From the NCBI RefSeq assembly GCF_965638725.1, contig NC_134950.1:29264932-29328931 (forward strand): DNA of 64,000 nucleotides, in the 5' to 3' direction. The notes under the pieces were generated by a model. That model did no database searches. It had not been told where the DNA came from and saw nothing but the letters and a program-made list of their open reading frames with translations. The translations under genes and the position numbers were made by a program. This document shows, one piece after another, positions 52,801-63,175 of this stretch (positions are counted from its first letter, which is position 1; the number at the start of each line of letters is the position of its first letter). The DNA is from Aptenodytes patagonicus (taxonomy: Eukaryota; Chordata; Aves; Sphenisciformes; Spheniscidae).

Positions 52801-52885
52801 TAACCCAATATTAAGTCATGTTTGTAGAAATGTTCTTATGAAAATGTTATTATCAAAAAAGATTTATTATTATTATTGTGTACTT
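46881..52885. other. AT-rich intergenic DNA
   Basis: No supported gene. It contains an alternating purine-pyrimidine tract at 48687-48725. A 91-codon minus-strand frame at 50090-50365 has a faint resemblance to the C-terminus of L2-type LINE proteins. Frames are otherwise short. Confidence 0.55.
48687..48725. repeat. alternating purine-pyrimidine tract (Z-DNA candidate)
   Basis: These 39 bases alternate strictly between pyrimidine and purine without a break: CA repeats, then CGCGCG, TG repeats, GCATGC, CA, TATA and CA. The core at 48689-48706 is an 18-bp perfect palindrome centred on CGCGCG. It is preceded by a CCCT-rich run. Confidence 0.9.
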
Positions 52886-55853
52886 AGAATCATAGCATCA
52901 TAGAATAGTTTGGGTTGGAAGGGACCTCTAAAGGTCATCTAGTCCAACCCCCCTGCTGTGGGCAGGGACAGCTTCAACTAAATCAGTTTGCTCAGAGCCC
53001 CATCCAACCTGACCTTGAATGTTTCCAGGCATGGGGCATCCACCACCTCTCTGGGAAACCTGTGCCAGTGTTTCACCACCCTCAGTGCAAAAAATTTCTT
53101 CCTTATATCTAGTCTAAATCTACCCCCCTGTAGTTTAAAGCCATTCTGTCTTGTCCTGTCGCAACAGGCCCTGCTAAAAAGTTTGCCCCCATCTTTTTTA
53201 TAAGCCCCCTTGAAGGACTGATAGGCTGCAAGAAGGTCTCCCCGAAGCCTTCTCTTCTCTAGGCTGAACAACCCCAACTCTCTCAGCCTTTCTTCATAGG
53301 AGAGGTGTTCCATCCCCCTGATCATTTCCGTGGCCCTCCTCTGGATCCGCTCCAACAGGTCCGTGTCTTTCCTGTGCTGAGGGCTCCAGAGCTGGACACA
53401 GTACTCCAGGTGGGGTCTCACCAGAGCAGAGTAGAGGGGCAGAATCAGCTCCCTCGACCTGCTGGCCACGCTGCTTTTGATGCAGCCCAGGATACAATTG
53501 GCCTTCTGGGCTGTGAGCGCACATTGCTGGCTCATGTCCAGCTTTTCATCCACCAGTACCCCCAAGTCCTTCTCGGCAGGGCTGCTCTCAATCCCTTCAT
53601 CCCCCAGCCTGTATTGATACTGGGGGTTGCCCCGACCCAGGTGCAGGACCTTGCGCTTGGCCTTGTTAAACCTCATGAGGTTCACACGGGCCCACTTCTC
53701 AAGCTTGTCCAGGTCCCTCTGGATGGCATCCCATCCCTCAGGCATGTCGACCGCACCACTCAGCTTGGTGTCATCTGCAAACTTGCTGAGGGTGCACTCA
53801 ATCCCACTGTCTATGTCATTGATGAAGACATTAAACAGTACCGGTCCCAATACGGACCCCTGCGGGACACCACTCATCACCCATCTCCATCTGGACATTG
53901 AGCCGTTGACCACTACTCTCTGGATGCAACTATCTAACCCATTCCTCACCCATTGGACAGTCCACCCATCAAATCCATACCTCTCCAGTTTAGAGAGAAG
54001 GATGTTGTGGGGGACGGTGTCAAAGGCCTTACAGAGGTCCAGATAGACAACATCTGTAGCCCTTCCCATGTCCACTGCTGTAGTCACTCCATCACAGAAG
54101 GCCTCTAGGTTAGGCAGGCAGGACTTGCCCTTGGTGAAGCCATGATGGCTGTCTCAAATCACCTCCCTGTCCTCCATGGGCCTTAGCATAGCTTCCAGGA
54201 GGATCTGCTCCATGATCTTCCCAGGCACAGACACGAGACTGGCTGGCCTGTAGTTCCCCGGGTCTTCCTTTTTCCCCTTTTTAAAAATGGGGGTTATGTT
54301 TCCCCTTTTCCAGTCAGTGGGAACTTCACCGGACTGCCACGACTTCTCAAATACGATGGATAGTGGCTCAGCAACTTCATCCGCCAGTTCCCTCAGGACC
54401 CGCAGATGGATCTCATCGGGTCCCATGGACTTGTGCACCTTCAGGTGCCTTAGATGGTCTCGAACCTGATGTTCTCCCACAGTGGGCAGCTCTTCATTCT
54501 CCCAGTCCCTGCCTTTGCCTTCTGCTGCTTGGGCGGTGAGGCTTGAGCACTTGCCAGTGAAGACTGAGCCAAAAAGGTTGTTGAAAACCTCCACCTTCTC
54601 CATATCCATATCCTGGGTAACCAAGTCTCCCGTTTCCTTCCGGAGAGGGCCCACATTTTCCCTCGTCTTCCTTTTATCCCCAACATACCTATAGAAGCTT
54701 TTCTTGTTGCCCTTGACATCCCTGGCCAGATTTAATTCAATCAGGGCTTTAGCTTTCCTAACCTGATCCCTGGCTGCTCGGACAATTCCTCTGTATTCCT
54801 CCCAGGCTACCTGTCCTTGCTTCCACCCTCTGTAGGCTTCCTTTTTGTGTTGGAGTTTGTCCAGAGGCTCCTTGTTCATCCATGCAGGCCTCCTGGCGTT
54901 TTTGCCTGACTTCCTCTTGGTTGGGATGCATCGCTCCTGAGCTTGGAGGAGGTGATCCTTGACTATTACCCAGCTTTCTTGGGCCCCTCTGCCCTCCAGG
55001 GCTTTGCCCCATGGCACTCTGCCAAGCACATCCCTGAAGAGGCCAAAGTCTGCTCTCCTGAAGCCCAGGGTAGTGAGCTTGCTGTGCGCCCTCTGAGGTG
55101 CCCTAAGGATCTTGAACTCCACCATTTCGTGGTCACTGCAGCCCAGGCTGCCCTTGAGCTTCGCATTCCCCACCAGCCCCTCCTTGTTGGTGAGAACAAG
55201 GTCCAGCATAGCACCTCTCCTCATTGGCTCCTCTACCACTTGGAGAAGGAAGTTATCGTCAACGCATTCCAGGAACTTCCCAGATTGCTTATGCCCTGCC
55301 GTGTTGTCCCTCCAACAGATGTCGGGGTGGTTGAAGTCCCCCATGAGGACCAGGGCTTGTGAGCGTGAGGCTGCTCCTAGCTGTCTGTAGAGGGCCCCAT
55401 CCGCTCGGTCTTCCTGGTCAGGTGGCCTGTAGCAGACCCCCACCGTAATGTCACCTGTCCCTGCCTTCCCTTTAATTCTGACCCATAAGCTCTCGGTCAG
55501 CTCCTCATCCATCCCCAGGCAGAGCTCCATGCACTCCAGCTGGTCATTGACATAGAGGGCGACACCCTCTCCTTGTCTTCCCTGCCTGTCCTTCCTAAAG
55601 AGCCTGTATCCCTCCATCCCAACACTCCAGTCATAGGAGCCATCCCACCACGTCTCCGTGATGCCAATAAGGTCGTAGCCCTGCAGGCGTGCGCATGTCT
55701 CTAACTCCTCTTGTTTTTTCCCCATGCTACATGCATTTGCATAGAGGCATTTACGTTGGGCCCCCAGTGAAGCTGTCTTTACTGGCTGGAGTTCCTTTGT
55801 GCTGCTCTTCAGGCGCTTTTGACGTTTTTCTTCCAGGAGCCATTTCTATTTCA
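52886..55853 (-). mobile_element. CR1 LINE, best preserved copy
   Basis: This 2.97-kb copy has its octamer tail at 52886 (plus-strand 'agaatcatagcatcatagaa') and its 5' end near 55853. The 5' piece can be read in the ORF1 frame up to a TAA, overlapping the start of ORF2. It is nearly identical to the plus-strand copy at 28.66 kb, so the two make an inverted repeat pair of about 2.9 kb separated by about 21 kb. Apart from one internal stop, ORF2 is open. Confidence 0.97.
52978..55725 (-). pseudogene. CR1 ORF2 (endonuclease-RT) with a single in-frame TGA
   Basis: From 55725 down to 52978 the frame spans 916 codons and is interrupted only by TGA at 54154-54156 (codon 524 from this ATG). Endonuclease motifs: ITETWW (about residue 22), [12 protein letters not shown] (about 127) and SDHEMVEF (about 198). 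RT motifs before the stop: [19 protein letters not shown] and [18 protein letters not shown]. After it: [50 protein letters not shown] (catalytic Asp pair intact), [16 protein letters not shown] and [18 protein letters not shown]. Related copies have Arg or Trp at the stop position. In-frame LYANACS upstream of 55725 shows that the domain start is also present. Confidence 0.95.
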
Positions 55854-58285
55854 CACTGTATGTTCTTTCTCTTTAAAATGTATTTCTCTCAGTCTTCAGC
55901 TACAGAATTATATTTTCTATACCTATTTCTCTTGGCCACTTCTCCTGCCTTCAAGAGATTAGGAGATACCTGCTCTACTTGCTGAAATGGGCATTGTCAC
56001 CACTAAGACCAAAATAACTGAAGGCCTGAGAAACGCCTCACAGAAGAGATTGTACCCTCAAAATATCTCCCTGAGACAGAGAAATCATATTGCAGACTAG
56101 GAAATAATGCTTGGGTTAGATTAACTTGATTTGTAACTCCCTGAACAAGCACCAGAGTAACCTAACCTGAGTTGCCTATGCTTTGTGCAGACAGTTGGAC
56201 CTGATGACTTAGAAAGGTCTCGTTGACCCTACATTATCCTATGGTATTATGACTCTATGAATTAGAAATGCAATTTATAACTTTGTATTTTTTAAAATTT
56301 TTACACTTTCAGACTTTCTTCCTGACTTCACTGGCTCTTGGTGAAAAATTGCAACCAAATATGAACCAAAATATCCTGAAATATTACTGACTTTTATGAC
56401 TCTAGAAATTTTTCTTCTGATCCTACAACAATTATGTGTGAGGTTTTACACTGTCATTTATCTTATCTTTACTTAGGTTCTTTGCAAAACCATTGGTGGA
56501 GCTGTAAGACAACACAGTAAAGTGCACTGGCAGTGTAAGTCAGTTCTACTTCCTGAACAGATAGCCTTAAGCCTACAGTGAACCTTGTGTAAATAAAGAA
56601 CCATAGATACCTGAACACAGGCAGTATGAGTGTGATCCTGGCAGGAATACATATTCAATGCAGTATTCCCTCCTACACTGTTAAACTTGTTTGTTGCCTT
56701 CATGTCCTGTAGGACCTTTCAAATAGTCAGAATTCATACGGACACATCTATGAAAATCTTGTTCCACGAGTGAAAGGCCAGGTGTGTAGAACATCTTTTC
56801 CAAAACAGAATTAAGTATACCAGTGTGAGATAAATATAGATGTGCGAGATATGTGATATCTACCCTCAATCTTTGCAGTTTATTATATCTTGTAATGAAG
56901 CACTCTTCTCTTTAAAAGTTCCAGCTGGTACTATCAGCAGCTAAGCAACACAAAATGCAGAAAGGACATCATGTAATATTTTTATTTTTTAGTTATCATA
57001 TGAATTTCTATTCAGAATTGATCTACAGTAAAGTGGAATATTTTTGCCCTGTGTTCAAAGCTGGACATGGGAATGTTTAACAACGTCTATGTCTGCTTCT
57101 AGTAATCATCCATTGTAAACCTGCGACTACAGTCACCCATAAAGTATATATTCTACAGAGTATAAGCAACTCAGCTGGTAAATGGGCTGGTTGGGAACAC
57201 AGCAGACCGACCCCTTCCTGCCTTTCAAAAAGGCTAAAAATTTTAGAACTAAATGGAAATCTCAGTTTTTCAATTTTGCTTCCCTACAAACCTGCTCACT
57301 GTTTATTAATTACTGCTGGTAACTGCCATAGGCAAGAACAGAAAAATCATACCGGTACTTGATAAAGATAAAAATCTGCAAGACACTTATAAAGTATACG
57401 ACTTGAATCATTCAAGTACTTCAACAAATAGCTCCCATTTCTTTCCAATTGCATTCTGCTGCTTCCTTCCTTCTTGTTTACTTACCCTTTCATCTTTGTT
57501 GCTTTTTTCTGTCTTTTCTTTAATCTTTCTCATAATCCCATACACACATATCTACAAACAGCCCTATGTATGGAGTTTTAAATTCTTTTCTATTTCTCTT
57601 TACCTTCTTACATGTCCCATGAGGCTCTGACCCTAGTCTTGTATGTTCCTGCCCACAGCTTACTCATAAATATTCAAAGTCCTTTCCCATCATTGCTGGC
57701 ATTTCTTCCCTCACACAAGCATTCCCGAATTATATTTTTCACTTCAAAGATCTTCTCTGTCCTTCATATGCCTTGTTTCTTCCCCTGGCACACATATTCA
57801 CACATTGCTACTCTCTTTCCTTACCAATCTCATTCCTTACCTGTGTGGTCTCCCTCTCTCTTTCTCAAACATGCTTACAAATACCCAGGTGCTTTCGTTC
57901 TCCACTATTCTATTCATACCATTGTTTTTCTTCTTTCTTCTTCTAATGAATACGGTGTAAAAGAAGGAGGTAGCTGTATTCATGGCCCCGTGCTTTTCAC
58001 AATAAATAGCCACAGCAGTCCTGACAGGGCAGATAAATGAAATTCCAGTTACAGGAACATATCTATTTCCGTTTCCGGGTATTACACTAATGGCAGACTC
58101 TACAAAATACACCATCAAAAATAGAGCTAGTGCTCACTGAGAGTGCAAACAAGAAGGAGGTCCCTTAGGGGAAGAGGAAAACCAAAAGGGACAGTATAAA
58201 GTTAGTGAGTGTTTCTTTTACACCAGTTACAGTGATCAATTCATAGAGTAATGAAAGAAATTACTGATATACTAGAAGCAAAAAA
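55854..58285. other. intergenic DNA
   Basis: No supported gene. It holds a decayed CR1 tail at 56150-56262 and a pyrimidine-rich plus-strand stretch at about 57420-57930. The latter produces frames of 75 to 142 codons with no domain; these look like composition effects. Confidence 0.55.
56150..56262 (+). mobile_element. decayed CR1 LINE 3' tail
   Basis: The sequence 'cagttggacctgatgactt', then 'aaaggtctcgttgaccc' and 'attatcctatggtattatgactctatga' follows the CR1 3'UTR pattern (GGACTAGATGACC, GAGGTCCC, then octamers) with many substitutions. Confidence 0.75.
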
Positions 58286-58289
58286 GTTT

Positions 58290-59110
58290 ACTAGATCTCA
58301 TAATACAATCCACTGCCCTAGGAATGGAGAGAGGATAGCTATAATATTCTTGCTTATCAAACCTCTGTATGAAAGAGACTCCACAGTCCCACTAGGTATC
58401 TTGTTCCAAATGCTACTACCATCACATTTTAGAAAGTTTTGTCTAACATTGAATCTGAACTTTCTGAATAATTTAGTCAATTCATTTTTTCACTCATCCC
58501 AAACCCAGAAAGAATGAAACATCTCTGTCCTTTTCACAGCAACACTTTCCATAGAAAAAGACCATTTACCCTCAGCCTTGTCAGACTAAATAAATAGTGT
58601 TCTTTCAACTTTTACACATACGTCTTACTTTCTAAATGTTTTAACATTTTGTTATTTTCCTCTCGACTGTCCTTAGTTTGGTACCACAGTTGGCTTCATC
58701 AGTCCCTAGCAGAAAAATAATTTGTCCTGTCAGATGTACTGCACACCTATTAATACACTCCACAATGAGGCTGTCTTGTCTTTTTCTTTAATGGTAGCAC
58801 GCTGCTGACTCATATTTACTTTATAGTCCATTACAGCCCCCAGATTCTTTTCTGACATGTTGGTGTTTTACCAGTAGCCTTTTTCCTTTTTTATTTTTCT
58901 TCCCGAATGTAATTTGTATTTGTCAGTATTAAGTTTCTTCCTGATGGTTCCAAGACGTTTCTTTAATTTGTTACGATCATTTTGACTTCTAATACTGGCC
59001 ACCAAAGTGCCAACAGGTCTTTCTAGCTTGCTGCCAGCTCTATGTTTCATGATTTCATCATTTGCATCACTAACAATCTGAAGAACAGAAAATGCCTTTA
59101 AGATCAAGCA
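58290..59110 (-). mobile_element. ancient CR1/L3-like LINE remnant
   Basis: The plus strand contains reverse-complement phrases of an old CR1-type 3' half: 'gactccacagtcccactaggtatcttgttcca' near 58378, 'acgctgctgactcatatt' followed by 'cccccagattcttttctg' near 58800-58855, and 'gtatttgtcagtattaagtttc' near 58917. This order matches the ORF2 C-terminal region in modern CR1 copies of this window. It is heavily decayed. Confidence 0.65.
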
Positions 59111-59884
59111 GTTAACATGAAAAAAGTATATCACATAAGGAATTCTGCCTAAATACTGTTACTTTTGGTTAGGCAGAACATGACTTCTCTGCCTTACTCT
59201 TAAGATATCAAATGATGGAGAACCTACCACATTCCTACGTCCTGTTACTAGGCATCAAAATTTTATACATCTGTTCTGCACGTGTTTTTATTCTGGCCAC
59301 TGACCTCAACTATCTGAATAAGGAGATTTCATCTGTCAGGTACGTCTTTTACTTCCAGGCTGTTCTGTATCATGATCAAGTATCTTTGCATCTTTTCTGA
59401 TAACCAAACAAGTAAAAATAAGATAAATTTTCAAATCTTGGAATTTTTAAATTGCTTCTTTTTTTTTTCAGTAAGCTTGCTTCCCCCCTCTCCCCCCCCC
59501 CCCCCCCCCCCCCCAAGATGCATTATTGCACTAGCTTGTGTCACTAATGTGGATCATTCCACCTTCCTTTGACTGGATAACCCTGTTAACATATCAAAGG
59601 GCTGCATAAAATGTCCCACTAACCATAAAGTCACTGCAAGTTTATCTGTCATAATCACAAGGCATTTTGAACATCACGATACCCAGCATAAAGTTTGTCT
59701 ATGCTATAGATATTTCACACATTGTTAATATATGACCTTAAATATATGACCATATATTTGGACGCATTAGAATAGATTTTCAATCAACCCAATAGGCAGA
59801 TTTTGTCTGGCTTTTTTATATCACTGCTAACTGCACTATCATGATCTCACTTTCTGTGAACTTTGTCAGCAGTGACTTTGGATT
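59111..59884. other. AT-rich DNA upstream of the CpG island
   Basis: No gene. It contains a T10 run and a C23 homopolymer at 59492-59514, then ordinary AT-rich sequence up to the sharp GC rise near 59885. Confidence 0.5.
59492..59514 (+). repeat. C23 homopolymer
   Basis: Twenty-three consecutive C follow short C-runs (CCCCCC, then CTCT). The complementary G23 can form quadruplex structures and the length may be inaccurate in an assembly. Confidence 0.85.
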
Positions 59885-60700
59885 TTCTTCCGAGCGGCGG
59901 AAAGAACAAATCGCTCCGGCACACCCTAATGACCGCCCGATGATCCCTCCCCATCAAGGGCTGCATTTCGGGCAACTCCATCTCTCCGCCTTAGTCACCG
60001 TCCAGCCACTTTAACTTGCCGCTTACACTACGTGCTCTTCTCCCGCCGCGGTCCGTCTCGCTGCGTGCCAAGAGAGATTTCACGGCAGCACGGCCAGCCG
60101 GTTGCGCTTGCTCCGCTAAACCGGACCGCACCGGGGCTGGGACGAGCTGCCCGGCCCCTCGGTGGCGGCAGGGGAAGGCCGAGGCTCAGGGACGGCCGAG
60201 GCCGAGGGACACCCGCTCCGCCGGGGGCCGACCCGCCCCGCCGGGCACGGCGGCGGCTCCCGCAGACCGCGCTGGGCAGGCGTTTCACGGTCGCTTAACG
60301 GCAGCGAGGTGCGCCTCCCCCCGCCCCCCACCCCGGCGCACAGGGCGGGCGGGGAAGCCCGGCCCGGGCGGTGCGTGCGTGCGGTAACCCCCGGGCACAC
60401 GCACTGCCCCGGCCGCACTCGCGCCCCGCGGGAGCGGGGAAAGACTCGGGGCGTTCACGTCGCGCCGGGCTCTTCTTCGCGAGGAGGGGAGGCCCGCCCT
60501 CCCGGAGGACCTGGCACTTGTGCGGCTGCCTCGGTACGTTCGCGTCAGGAAGGGCCGAGCGCTCCTCCGGGGCGGCCGCCCTCCGACAGCCGCTCCCGGC
60601 GGCAGCGAGCTGGCAGGCCGGCGAGCGCGCTCGTACGGCGGCGACGCGGCAGGGCCGCCTGGTGGGCCCGTCGCCTTTAAGACGCATACGGGGCGGGGCT

Positions 60701-60706
60701 ATGTAG
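60701..60706 (+). promoter_or_regulatory. possible minimal upstream ORF (ATG-TAG)
   Basis: An ATG immediately followed by TAG lies next to the GC box. If the transcript starts upstream of it, this start-stop element would hold initiating ribosomes. Whether it is transcribed is unknown. Confidence 0.3.
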
Positions 60707-60754
60707 ATTTCGGCTGAACATTCTGGAGTAGAGGGGAGCGGCGGGGGGCGGGGC

Positions 60755-60868
60755 GAGGTGAGGCGAGGCGCGGCAAGGCAAGGCGCGGCAAGGCGAGGCG
60801 CGGAAAGGCAGGGCGCCGAGCCGAGCCGAGCGGAGCCGAGCCGAGCCGAGCCGAGCCGAGCCGAGCCG
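60755..60868. repeat. GC-rich tandem repeats: GGCGAGGCGCGGCAA-like and (CCGAG)n
   Basis: From about 60755 to 60806 a unit of about 10 to 15 bp built from 'aggcgcggcaaggcg' recurs imperfectly. From 60816 to 60867 a 5-bp unit CCGAG repeats about ten times with one interruption (GAGCGGAG). A nearly pure purine stretch follows to about 60948. The block lies in the promoter or 5' UTR of MMP16. Confidence 0.85.
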
Positions 60869-61045
60869 GCCTTCCCCGGGAGGAGGTGGAGGGGGAGGAG
60901 GCAGGGGAGGAGAAGGAGGAGAAGGAGGAGGGAGAGGAGGGAGGACACGGGGAGGCGGTTGCTGCTGCTGGGCAGAGGGGAGTCGTGCGGGAGCTGCGGC
61001 TGCACTAGGACGCCACATTCCCTCCTTACGGGACTGGTGGTGAGG

Positions 61046-61060
61046 ATGAGTGAGAGCTGA
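61046..61060 (+). promoter_or_regulatory. upstream ORF, four codons (MSES)
   Basis: ATG AGT GAG AGC TGA lies 203 bp before the MMP16 ATG, in the likely 5' UTR. It is the last ATG before the true start, so it could modulate translation. The purine at -3 (G) gives it a moderately good start context. Confidence 0.5.
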
Positions 61061-61097
61061 CCCTGCCGCTGCCGCCGCCTGTGCTGTGAAGTGTCTG

Positions 61098-61134
61098 CTC
61101 CTCCTTCTCCTCCTCCTCCTCCTCCTCCTCCTCC
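61098..61134 (+). repeat. (CTC)n microsatellite in the probable 5' UTR
   Basis: A CTC/TCC trinucleotide run of about 37 bp. The pyrimidine-rich tract lies between the small upstream ORF and the MMP16 start. Confidence 0.85.
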
Positions 61135-61262
61135 CCTGTTGTGGGTGAACCTGCGCTACGGGCTCTTCACCGACACGGGGGAGGGTTGGTTTGTTTGTGT
61201 ATTTGTTTAAGGCAAAGAGAGAGAAAGAGAGAGATCTTCCATCCACTGAAGCACAGTTCACT

Positions 61263-61394
61263 ATGATCGTACTCGCATTCAGCACTGGAAGCCGGTTGGA
61301 TTTCGTGTCTCAGCCCAGGGTGTTTTTCTTGCAAACCTTCCTTTGGATTTTATGTGCTACAGTGTGCAAAGCGGAGCAGTATTTCAATGTGGAG
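61263..61394 (+). CDS. MMP16: MMP16 (MT3-MMP) exon 1, coding part
   Basis: These 44 codons begin MIVLAFSTGSRLDFV and end AEQYFNVE. I recognise them as the N-terminus of matrix metalloproteinase-16, a membrane-anchored zinc protease that cleaves pericellular matrix and activates pro-MMP2. Residues 19-35 (about RVFFLQTFLWILCATVC) form the hydrophobic signal peptide core; cleavage is likely just after CKA. The start was chosen because A at -3 gives a good context, no other ATG lies between it and the small upstream ORF, and the match to the family begins at this Met. The exon ends in phase 0 at GAG|GTAAGA (donor at 61395). The propeptide, catalytic, hemopexin and transmembrane parts lie beyond the window. 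Confidence 0.93.
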
Positions 61395-61817
61395 GTAAGA
61401 TCAGCCGTATGCGTGTGCGAGCGTGTGTGCTTCCCCCTCTCCCTTTCCCCCCTTCCCTTTTTTTATATCCCCTAAATAAAATCAAATAGCCAGCCAGCCA
61501 TGTCTTCCAGCAGCCGGGGCATACGCTTGTGTCGGCTTTCTTTCCAACAGCCGGTAGCTAGCTCCCCTCCCTGAGTTCCCCCGCCTGATGGATGCGTTTC
61601 AGCCGGAGATCCCGTTATCCGCGGCAGCACAAAGCGCGATGCTGAGCGCTGGAGCGCAGCCCGTGCCTCCCCGCTGCCCTCGCCCACGGAAGACGGGAAA
61701 CCCTCAGCCCGGGCTCAGAGAAAACCTGGGGCGTAGTATGTACACACAGCTCAGGGAAGGCTCTGTGAATATCTCGGACTTAAGATACCGCTGTATTGCT
61801 GAGTTTCCCCAGCCACC

Positions 61818-61839
61818 TTTTTTTTTTTTTTTTTTTTTT
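61818..61839 (+). repeat. T22 homopolymer
   Basis: Twenty-two T in a row within MMP16 intron 1, followed by 'gaaagaagaatgaatgaaag'. There is no obvious retroposed body beside it. Confidence 0.9.
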
Positions 61840-63065
61840 GAAAGAAGAATGAATGAAAGAGCGTTATGGGAACAGGAGGAAGGAAACTTGAGATTTTGGC
61901 ACGTTTCTTTCTGGTAAAGTATTTGACAAAATAAGATCTTTTTCCCATTTAAACGTAACAAAATGAGTTGCCACTAGAAATAGTGAAACAAACGGCATAA
62001 AGGTGCAACTACAGCACAAAAGTTAGAGGGTGTGGAGGACCAGGAAACAGAATTTTGTCCAAGTGAAGAAGAAGATTAAAATGTGGGGATACCTAGATGG
62101 GGCAAACCCTAAGAGTTTACAGTGACAGTGAGAATTCAGTGCACATCCATTTCCAGTCACTCTTCTATACATTCCAAGTTTTCCCGTTTGGGGTTTTTAC
62201 ATAGTGCTTTTTATTAACTAAAGTTCCTTTACTGACTTTATAATCTTCCCTTCTTTTTCCCCCTCCTGTCACTCCATTCGTTCTGCTGTGAGCCCTTTTT
62301 CTTAATCTGTTTCAGTGCGATGTGTGTATTTCCCTCTTCCTTTCCCTGTCTATTCGACTTCTTCATCTTTCTTGTTATGTGTCTCTTAAATTTATATGTG
62401 CTCTTTCAACTTCTAATATATAATTCTGCTTTTCTGTTAGATCCGTGTGTTCCTTCACTTTCTTCTGTCCTGCCCATTCCAAACTTTCTGCTGCACCCAT
62501 ATACCACCCTCACTCATTCTTGTTTCTAGTCTCTTTCATCTCCTGTGTTCCCACAATTCTTTCTCTCAGAGAAATGAAGTCTGTGTCTTTTCCTCTGTCT
62601 CACGCATATGCACACTCGCTTGTTTTGTATGAGCTCTTGTTCTCACTCAGTGACACTCATTCTTGCTACTGTCTCTGGCAAGACTGCTGCCGCAGATGCT
62701 CCTCCGACCCTAGACTCTCTCCCTTTTTGTCTAAAGTTCTTACCTGTACTTCTTCTCCCTCTGCCTCATGTAAGATCGCCTCAAACATATAAAAAAATCA
62801 CTTTTTCTTTCCCCATGTCTGCTTTCATTCTAGTCTTTCCCTCTCTACAGGTAGTTTCCCTTGCCACATGCAATCCTCCTCTCAGCTTAACAACACGCAT
62901 CTGTGGCTTCTCTCTCTGACTTGTATTTCTCCAGAAAGTATTGCCTTTTTACTCCATCATTAAGATCTCTCCTGATTATAAATCCTAGTCTTTTTTTCTC
63001 TGTCATCTGCGCTCTAGTCACTCTTCTTTGTTCCTTATCACAAATGTGCATCTCTGCTTCTGTTT

Positions 63066-63175
63066 GATTGTAAGCTCTTTGGGGCAGGACTCATGTCTTC
63101 TTACATGTTTATGCGGTGTGTACCATGGTCGAGTCTGGAGTACAATTGTGAGACTTTTGCCGTATAAATATTAAA
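63066..63175 (+). repeat. old L2/MIR-type retroposon tail
   Basis: 'gattgtaagctctttggggc' followed by 'aggactcatgtcttctta' and, later, an A/T-rich end 'gtataaatattaaag' matches the well-known 3' end shared by amniote L2 LINEs and MIR-type SINEs (GATTGTAAGCTC, TTGGGGCAGG, ATAAATA). Upstream parts are unrecognisable. Confidence 0.5.

Larger units (their letters stand above)
59885..61160 (+). promoter_or_regulatory. MMP16: CpG island promoter of MMP16
   Basis: GC content and CpG frequency rise abruptly at about 59885 and fall again near 61160, just before the MMP16 coding start. GC boxes (Sp1-type) are visible at 60690-60699 (GGGGCGGGGC) and 60743-60754 (GGGGGGCGGGGC). No convincing TATA box was seen, as is usual for CpG-island promoters with dispersed starts. 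The transcription start cannot be fixed from sequence. Several long open frames on both strands here (up to 236 codons) are a by-product of high GC and of repeats and are not annotated as genes. A divergent antisense transcript is possible. Confidence 0.85.

Noticed and set aside
57612-58040. 142-codon plus-strand open frame
   Set aside because: It lies in a pyrimidine-rich stretch, where stop codons are rare. The peptide is Ser/Phe/Leu-rich and featureless.
60295-61005. 236-codon minus-strand frame in the CpG island (and several others on both strands)
   Set aside because: It is driven by GC content and the CCGAG and GGA repeats (low-complexity Ser/Pro/Leu/Ala runs). No domain and no splice-supported gene structure.
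61191-61262. In-frame extension upstream of the MMP16 ATG
   Set aside because: It would need a TTG start. The family match begins at the ATG at 61263, so this is 5' leader.
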